A stretch of 64,000 nucleotides of DNA, taken from the NCBI GenBank assembly GCA_911728455.2, contig OU452233.1, positions 14,451,214 through 14,515,213 of the forward strand, written 5' to 3'. Under the pieces are notes generated by a model. That model was not told where the DNA came from and did not search any database. It saw only the letters and a program-made list of their open reading frames with translations. This DNA comes from Marthasterias glacialis. Lineage: Eukaryota; Echinodermata; Asteroidea; Forcipulatida; Asteriidae. Of the stretch, positions 58,301 through 64,000 are shown one piece after another. The first letter of the stretch is position 1; every line of letters begins with the position of its first letter. The translations under genes were made by a program, and so were the position numbers.

Positions 58301-60847
58301 CCCGTGTGTAGAGCGCTCAATCCATGTCAAAACAAACCCTACTCGGAAGGTGGGCTGAGGGTTTTTGACCCCGTGTAGAGAATAACCTATGTAATAAACA
58401 AAAAATTTATACACATGTTTTTCTTGTCCGGCTGTGTGAAAGCTGAGCAGATTTGATCCATGTTCAAAGTTTAAGAGGTCAACATGGATTGGAACCGTGT
58501 AGCTTTTAGCACGGCTCGAAGCTTGATGTGAAAAGGCCTAAAGCTTTTCACTTCCAAACCCCCTCCTAAATATTCCCCAAAATTTAAAAAGAAAGAAATA
58601 TTCCTGTGAAAAAATATTTCTGCTCCAGTGAAATTTCTGAGCTACAAGATATGGGCCCAATTTTATAGAGCTGCTTAGCAGAAGATACTGCTTAATGCTG
58701 TTCTGCTAAGCAAAAAGGAGCAGGATACCAGCACAGATGGTACACTTGACACGATATTTTGGCTGGTAACCTTATTCTGGTAAGCAAAATTGTTTTGTGC
58801 TTAAGCAGCTCTACGAAATTGGGTCCTGTGGTCTAGTGGAGATTTTCTTGAAATTGGAGCTCGGAATGAGGCAGTTTTATTTTTGAAATGCTGTGTGCTC
58901 TATGCACAGATTTATGATTGTTATCCTGTCCTCTTTGCTTTTTTTTCAAGGAAGCAGATGCAAACGGAGAAGACAAATGTGGGAGAGGTTTTATCATCCC
59001 CCCCTAGAACCTACAAACCATGGCAGATGGCTGATTATTACATGGCAAGTACAAATGACTATCTCTGGGTCCCAACTTCAAGCAAGCAGGGGAAAATATG
59101 ACCCTGCAAAACAATGTCCAAATTTGAAGCAATCATATCGCAAGTAATACAAAAATACTGTTTGTAATCCTCTTCTTGAAACAAAAGGACAAAGGTCTTT
59201 AATCGTGGATTACACAAAAGCCGCCTGTTAATTCTTAATGACCACAAAATGGGAATATATTCAAGACCTTTTTTTGTCCTTGTGTGGGTGAATCAAAGTG
59301 TTAGACTGGGTGTGTGTGGTCTGTGCACGCTCCGCAGTAGAATGACCGGGCGACCTTTGCTCCAGTGGTCCAAAATTACATAATGGCGTCTTTACACGGC
59401 TTCCGTTTCCAGGCAGGGGAAACATTTGCATGTATTCACGTCATCTGGTTTCAACTGGTTAAGCAGAAAATATTGCTTAACCAGTGTCTACCAAGCAAAA
59501 ATGAGCAGGATACCTGTCACAGATTCTACAACATGTGACATGGTACTTTGTCTGGTAACCTTATTTTGGTAAGCAAATTTTTGTGCTTGAGCAGCTCTGT
59601 GAAATTGGGCACAGACTTTTCTGTTACAAATTTATCTATGAAGCGGAAATTTGGACCAGTTATAGTGTAAACAATTAACATGGTATGTTTTAGCCAGAAA
59701 GCTGTCTCTGCTAAGCGAGATTTTACTGTGATACTTTGATTTTTATTCCCCATTGATGTTTGTTTTCATGGTGAAGGTCAGAGATTTGATTTTGGATCTT
59801 CTTGATGAGGTGGTAGAGAAGAGTGAGGGTAAACCGAAGCCAATGTCGTTTGAAGATGATGTACAACAGTATCCTTGTCAAAATACACACTAAGTTAGCC
59901 GCTTAACAAGTTGACGCCGGATGACCTGTATACACGCAAATATTGTCCAAGGCAGCAAACGGGCAACGTTTAAACACGGAATACCGGTACAAAGGGTGCC
60001 CGTACATTCTAACAGCACCCTCTGGTAACACTGTTAATCAAATAATACTAAAATCGATGTTGCAAGCCAATTCCACAGCCAATTTTATGTAACCTTTGTG
60101 CTAACTCTGTGATGTTTACAATCATTTCATTTATTTGTTCCCAAACACCTAGTTATTATCTTTATTCATCATGTAACATCTAGATGTCCTGTTCGTGGTG
60201 TATAGTTTGTCATGTCTGTGGCATTTGTTTGTTTGTTTTTTCTTTTTCGTTTCTGAGAAATGGTTTCTTTTGTAAGTATGTTGTTTGTTGCACGCGTCAT
60301 CCCTCGGCATAGACTTGCGTCCGTAGCTGCCTCGTCCTCAGATTGTACTGGGAGTGCATTCCTGGGGTCGCCGCCATCACCTCTTCTCTTTCAATCGCCA
60401 CTATTCTCAGCTCTTCCACACTTCTGCCGCTCCACTTCATCACATTGTCCATCAAGCGAAGCGTAGGGCGACCTCTGCCACAACTTGTACATGTACCCAT
60501 AGGCAGACCATCTATAATTGCGCAGATAGACATCCCCGTCTCATCACATGACCAAATAGCCTTCCACCTTAACACCCCGTCAACTTTAAGACACCAACGT
60601 CCGCTGATCAGTCCGATTGATCAGCCTTTTTATTGTGATAATGTCTGACCATGTTATGCCCAGCATCGAAGTGCTTCAGGTTGCATCGTAGCGCTTGCAC
60701 ACACACAGAAAATCATACTTTTGCATTTTTTATGACAAAACCGACAATTCTGAGAGGAACATGGATGATGTGTTTCAGACACCAATCCTAAAAGAAAAGC
60801 TAGCTGAAGTAATAATCTATGGGCATCTTTGGAGCCAGTTCATGTAA
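52225..60847 (+). CDS. unrecognised protein of about 255 residues, six exons
   Basis: Exons 52225-52338, 56662-56866, 57635-57758, 58951-59044, 59777-59868 and 60709-60847 join without a frame break (donor phases 0, 1, 2, 0, 2) and end at TAA. The protein starts MSKYRYSPGMTPDDQ. It has a Pro/Gly-rich stretch (about residues 39-63), a charged likely coiled coil (SQERNRLDKEKRKLQEEQDR, about 70-89), a conserved-looking SRRPYSDEGKTRWEADIADF segment (about 110-129), and an acidic leucine-rich helix (LILDLLDEVVEKSEG, about 183-197). There is no signal peptide or membrane span. I cannot name the family. Composition and length suggest an intracellular structural or ciliary/centrosomal-type protein, but this is a guess. 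Intron 4 uses a GC donor. An alternative end is read-through of exon 4. Confidence 0.72.
52546..52836. mobile_element. TIR element, CCCGGAAGAAGGTCG family, copy 1 (intron 1)
   Basis: It starts TGTGCCCGGAAGAAGGTCG and ends CTTACGACCTTTTGCCGGTCACA, an imperfect inverse match. Similar units lie at 61837-62171 and, partially and inverted, at about 100-330. Confidence 0.65.
52837..54555 (+). other. intron 1, middle part
   Basis: Contains an inverted copy of the 49.4-kb repeat (about 53745-53855) and a SINE-like stretch near 53520-53640 (AAACCCATGCCATCGGGTAA, GCAGGATTCAAAC). No coding exon was found. Confidence 0.45.
54556..54674 (-). mobile_element. tRNA-derived SINE (family B)
   Basis: A diverged copy of the 39.3-kb SINE: minus strand GTCATGGTCGAACGGTCTAG, GAGGTTCAATTCC and TTGTGTCCTTGAGCGAGG. 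Confidence 0.75.
54746..54770 (+). other. splice-bounded 32-nt stretch in intron 1 (approximate)
   Basis: Between TTTGCTTCACATAG and GTAAGTGG lies an open 32-nt piece reading LMKYRNLALI. Its length would break the frame into exon 2, so if used it would be an alternative or cryptic exon. Confidence 0.15.
55431..55982. mobile_element. TIR element (TTAAAGGGCCTATGAAG ends)
   Basis: The left end TTAAAGGGCCTATGAAGCGC is matched inversely by CTTCATAGGCCTTTTAA at the right, about 550 bp. The interior has no gene. A related left end begins at 63109 (AAAGGGCCCATGAAGTGGC). Confidence 0.82.
56186..56307 (-). mobile_element. tRNA-derived SINE (family B)
   Basis: Minus strand GTCGTGGCTGAGCGGTTTAG, GTGGGTTCGAATCCTTGTC (intact B-box) and TTTTGTCCTTAAGCAAGACA. 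It is the least diverged B-box of the three copies. Confidence 0.82.
56662..56866 (+). CDS. unrecognised plus-strand gene, exon 2
   Basis: The acceptor is TTGTTCATGATAG. In phase 0 the exon reads GHMSPGTRNGIPQKS and on through the coiled-coil part to WSLPSPYNVL, ending TTAG|GTAAGA in phase 1. It also contains an ATG (56668) that could start an alternative transcript. Confidence 0.75.
57049..57430. repeat. dispersed repeat in intron 2, related to 59168-59430
   Basis: Shared order: CCTCTTCTTG(T/A)AACAA, GTGTGGGTGAA, ATGCTCCG or CACGCTCCG, AATG, GACCTTTGCTCC or AACCTTTGGTCC, and TTTCC(T/A)GGCA. A ribbon of the GGGCACCAAGGCAA repeat follows at 57361-57420. Confidence 0.6.
57635..57758 (+). CDS. 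unrecognised plus-strand gene, exon 3
   Basis: The acceptor TTTCCTTTTTTATAG is strong. The exon reads DPISRRPYSDEGKTRWEADI then ADFVLKTQEQIPDMILNLKE then M, ending at GTAAGT in phase 2. Of the six exons it has the most protein-like composition. Confidence 0.8.
58208..58540. mobile_element. TAGGCCTTTTCACA-family MITE, copy 2 (intron 3)
   Basis: It begins TAGGCCTTTTCACATG and ends GATGTGAAAAGGCCTA, 333 bp, with no coding capacity. Confidence 0.85.
58653..58826. mobile_element. GGGCCCAATTTTATA-family MITE (intron 3)
   Basis: It begins GGGCCCAATTTTATAGAGCT and ends AGCTCTACGAAATTGGGTCC, 174 bp. A part copy follows at about 59455-59612 in intron 4. Confidence 0.85.
58951..59044 (+). CDS. unrecognised plus-strand gene, exon 4 (GC donor)
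   Basis: The acceptor is CTTTTTTTTCAAG. It reads KKQMQTEKTNVGEVLSSPPR then TYKPWQMADYYM, ending ATG|GCAAGT in phase 0. A GC-AG intron is required to reach exon 5. Without splicing the frame continues for 18 codons to TGA at 59099-59101, which may be an alternative short form. Confidence 0.75.
59777..59868 (+). CDS. unrecognised plus-strand gene, exon 5
   Basis: It reads VRDLILDLLDEVVEKSEGKP then KPMSFEDDVQ, and splices at CA|GTATCC (phase 2). If unspliced it stops at 59893. The splice is favoured because exon 6 is open in exactly the phase required. Confidence 0.68.
60297..60575 (-). pseudogene. LINE reverse-transcriptase C-terminal tail, frameshifted
   Basis: The minus strand encodes GRGRPTLRLMDNVMKWSGRS then VEELRIVAIEREE. 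After a one-base shift it continues WRRRPQECTPSTI and a stop. The pattern GRP..R.MDN...W.G.SVEEL...A.(D/E)RE.WRR is the conserved C-terminal tail downstream of the RT domain in non-LTR retrotransposons. Only the tail is present, as expected for a 5'-truncated insertion. It lies in intron 5 of the plus-strand gene, in antisense. Confidence 0.78.
60709..60847 (+). CDS. unrecognised plus-strand gene, exon 6 (C-terminus)
   Basis: After TTGCACACACACAG the frame reads (Q)KSYFCIFYDKTDNSERNM then DDVFQTPILKEKLAEVIIYG then HLWSQFM and TAA at 60845. The acceptor tract is short (CA-rich), and a GTAAAG overlapping the stop could be a weak donor, so the true C-terminus is less certain. An alternative acceptor is TGTGTTTCAG at about 60777. 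Confidence 0.58.
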
Positions 60848-61836
60848 AGTGAGCGTTGCCTACAGTGGAATGACATCACACTTATGAACAAGATTAAGAG
60901 GATGACATTTAAAAAACCATAAAGAAAATATAAACGGTAACACATGTGACTTTTGACATAAACTCTTGACATAAAAAAATAATTTATCTGTACCTTACAA
61001 ATGCAATGATTGATTGTTTAAACATTAAAAACCAATTGTAGAAATATTTCTCCTGTTGATGTCATTATTCGAAATAATTGATGAAATATTCAAATTGATG
61101 TCAAAAAGAGGGGGAAAAAAAACCCCAAACAACAGCAACAGCAATATAATAATAGTAATAAATAATAATGAACATTTATACAGCGCCGGTGTCGGCCACT
61201 TCGGTGCTCATTATTACCTCAGTTTCTGGGCCATTTATTTCATCCCTAAACCATCTCAGCTCCCTGGGGAGTATACAGCCTGTGCTGTAGTTGTGTAACC
61301 AAGCCCCCCCCCAACAAAATGTAAATCATTCATCATTGCATGTGTACAGGCATGAGACTTTGATCTTGTTAATGGGCAGTAAGGGCAAGGCATTATTTCA
61401 ATAACGCTGTAGTAATAGTGCATTAATTAAGGGACCTCAATGACGGAAATGAAAATTGCTACCGCAGCATTTCAAAAGACGCCTGCTCTAGAACCGAGTA
61501 ATATGCCTAGGTGGATTTTTTTCACAGAACTTGGGAACGTACTGAGTATACAGGACAAATATGCTACATGCGTTTTAACAATTTTCTTGCAAATGAAACA
61601 ACGACATGAGCTAAAAATTTTCACAGGTTGGTTTTATTGCATACATCTTGATTTGTGTAAAGAATGGAAGCATGATTTACGGACACTTTACCAATGTTGA
61701 GCTTGGGCTGTAAACACATAGGCCCTAGGTGTATGGGCATGAAGGTAGAAATACCTCCATGGTATGGGTAAAACATAAATAATATTGCAATGGGTACTTG
61801 GTCAATGATCAGGCTATCAGGCTAGCGTGCATGTCC
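60848..61836. other. 3' flank of the plus-strand gene, with a dispersed repeat at 61140-61300
   Basis: An (AAT)n tract followed by GAACATTTATACAGCGCCGG and a short tail resembles the retroelement-like repeats with trinucleotide ends that are common in deuterostomes. No polyadenylation signal close to the stop was recognised with confidence. Confidence 0.45.
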
Positions 61837-62171
61837 TGTGCCCGGAAGAAGGTCGCAACAAAAGTGTGGCCAGGAAAAGGTCGTAAGCAATAATTGTCCA
61901 AAATTGTTTTTCTAGAAGACTGAATGTGAAAGTTTGGGCGTTTTTGCTGCCATATTTAAGTCATTTCAGGAAAGTTAGCATCTTCAAGGGAATGGAAAGA
62001 CACGTCCTAGGAGTAATTCTAGCAACAATTATGAGACAGCTGTGCCCTATCTTTTATTTTCAAAAAAGCCATTTTATTGCTTGTGACTGTCTGCTGAGGC
62101 AAAAAGTTGTTCTTTGTGTGTCAGGGGAGGAAAAAAAGATCGTACAGCCTTACGACCTTGTTCCCAGTGTA
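61837..62171. mobile_element. TIR element, CCCGGAAGAAGGTCG family, copy 2
   Basis: It starts TGTGCCCGGAAGAAGGTCGC and ends CTTACGACCTTGTTCCCAG. About 335 bp, with the same interior words as copy 1 (GGTCGTAAGCAATAA, TTTCTAGAA). Confidence 0.65.
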
Positions 62172-64000
62172 TGATGTGTTGATTGAAAACTACTGGATGG
62201 GAATGAATACACTACCCCTGAAGCAGACAACATGTTGAACCTTTCACATTTTCTTTAGTGGCAGTTTTAATGTCATGCATTGTGTTCTGCTCCAGAGTAC
62301 CGATAACGATGTGGCGAGTCAGAGACTCATTAAGTTTTCATCGGAGGTTGATGAATCAGCTGCAATTATTGTATCATTTGTGTTATTTAACAATCAAGTG
62401 AGAACAAGTATTAACAAGCAGTCGTATACAGAATTTGTGACTGATGGAGTCATTACTATAATATATAGATATAAGCGATTTGTAGACAAAAAACCTTGTG
62501 ATGTTTTTTTTTAAAGATTGTTAATAACAGAAAAAAGGCAAGGGCGTTTGTTTCAATCCTATATAATTGTAGATATACCATAAAACTAACCTGTGAAATT
62601 TTGTTTCAAAAGGTGGTAGGGTTTTTGAGATATCGGTGAAAATCTGGGCCGGTTATTTCCATGCAGAAGGATCCAGAAATGCATGTTTTTCATTACGTGA
62701 GAAACGATTCATGCATGAATCATGCATGAATCGCGTCTCGGATTAAAATTTTGGGGCGGAAAAATATCTCTTTCTCTAAAACCACATTACTTCAAAGGGA
62801 ATCATTTTTCATAGTTTTTTTATACTATCAACAGCTCTCCAGTGTTTCTTACCAAGTAAGCTTTTATGGTCATTTATTTGAGGATTAATTACCAAAGGTA
62901 TACCCTGACTTTTAAGTTACAATCTAAAAACTCACTGATGATGAAGTACCAGTTCTCCAGAAAAAAGGATTTGTCTGAAACACTTATCAATTTTTTTTTG
63001 CTCTTAAGGGGGTTGGTAAAGGAATTTGTTGGGAAAAAACCTTGTCAAAAACACTATTTAAAGAAAAAATAGAGGATTGTTAACAATTCAAAACAAAAAG
63101 TTAAAATATTAAAGGGCCCATGAAGTGGCATTTTATTCACATTACATTTTTCGAGCTTAATGTATGGTTTGATATTAATAAAAACAATCCTTACTTTTTA
63201 TAAGTTTTTAATGAGTTATTAACTTTTTATTCATGGCTCAAAACTTGTACTATCCATTTCCATATCGCCTATCGTAACGTAGATCGAGGCACCTGATGAC
63301 AATACAAACGCAGTGACAATGTACATTCTTGACCATTTAGACTCTGTACGTTTCACTGCAACAATACGCCTTTACACCTATTGTCCACGTAACAAAACAG
63401 CAATAGATTTGTCCAGAGAAACTAAGCCCCCAGTTAAGTTACATAAGTTATGCAAATGTGGCACATCAACCAGTATCGATCGCTGCGTAACGACCGACAG
63501 CATTTGCCTCTTTCTATGTCAAAATTTTCCCCTTCTAGGGGCGTGGGCTTCACCCATAATTTTAGTTCTTAGTCCCCCCCCCCCCCCCGATATATAGCTG
63601 CTTTAAATTTGAGCAAACTTGCATTTATAGGGCTTAGGTTATTATGGGCATACCTTTTACTTAAAACTTGAAGAAAAAAAATTCCACATTATGGGTCTAA
63701 AAGCTTTCTTATGAAAAAATACCAGTTCCCCCAAAAAAGGGTTTTGTCTGATGAAACACTGTCAGTCTAAAAAGTAGTATTTGGAAAACCTGCAAGTCAG
63801 TCACTGTTGCCGTTTTCTATTGCAGCAAATTAATTTAAATGAATGTTCACAAAGTCCATGAAAATAATCGTTTTTCATTGTTTTTTTGTTTAAGCCAAGA
63901 CTTGATCTGTTGACGAAGTTTTCACAGGTTGGTTGGATCAATGGGTGGTTAGTGTGTTTACTGAAAACTCCAGGATAGCCATTTACTGTTCAAAACACCA
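62172..64000. other. repeat-rich right edge, no gene recognised
   Basis: Related phrases recur: AAAAAACCTTGT near 62490 and 63036, ACCAGTTCTCCAGAAAAAAG near 62949, and ACCAGTTCCCCCAAAAAAGG near 63721. These are diverged copies of one repeat about 770 bp apart. Another TIR left end begins at 63109 (AAAGGGCCCATGAAGTGGC). A C-run lies at 63573-63588. Confidence 0.5.

Overview
The window is animal nuclear DNA: AT-rich, with introns, tRNA-derived SINEs, many short terminal-inverted-repeat elements and microsatellites. There is no bacterial-style gene packing. The very frequent motifs ACATGTA and TAGGCCTAC, together with the SINE and MITE types, suggest an echinoderm, most likely a sea star. That assignment is pattern recognition and not a search result.

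Layout. (1) 1-15.6 kb, minus strand: the 5' part of a MAP4K4/TNIK/MINK (misshapen-type) Ste20 kinase gene. Three coding exons give the N-terminus, the glycine-rich ATP loop and the catalytic lysine, and the gene runs off the left edge. (2) 15.6-18.4 kb: the kinase 5' flank with a CRE-like palindrome, a tRNA-derived SINE, a TIR element and a CACGTGAC-type MITE. (3) 18.4-34 kb: a gene-poor block almost free of ACATGTA. It holds a 170-bp tandem repeat (20.2-21.1 kb), a 36-bp minisatellite inside a 670-bp duplication (22.8-23.9 kb), and at 27.4-32.7 kb an unusual array of about 30 diverged cores. Each core is a short inverted repeat, and many are flanked on the minus strand by splice-acceptor-like and donor-like sequences. 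(4) 34.4 kb, minus strand: a probable first coding exon (MSNDLYDELRDVEVVE) of an unrecognised gene. (5) 35-50 kb: mostly repeats, including MITEs, foldback elements, a 1.9-kb TIR element with another element nested in it, and a 77-bp near-perfect palindrome at 48.0 kb. (6) 52.2-60.8 kb, plus strand: a six-exon gene whose phases join into a 255-residue, partly coiled-coil protein that I do not recognise, with a GC-box/CCAAT promoter. (7) 60.3-64 kb: a LINE reverse-transcriptase tail and more dispersed repeats.

The genes give no evidence of working together. The most unusual feature is the array at 27.4-32.7 kb, which could be a non-coding transcript with duplicated micro-exons, a small-RNA precursor cluster, or simply a higher-order satellite carrying splice-like motifs. 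All exon calls come from reading frame, splice signals and remembered families. No search or folding was run.
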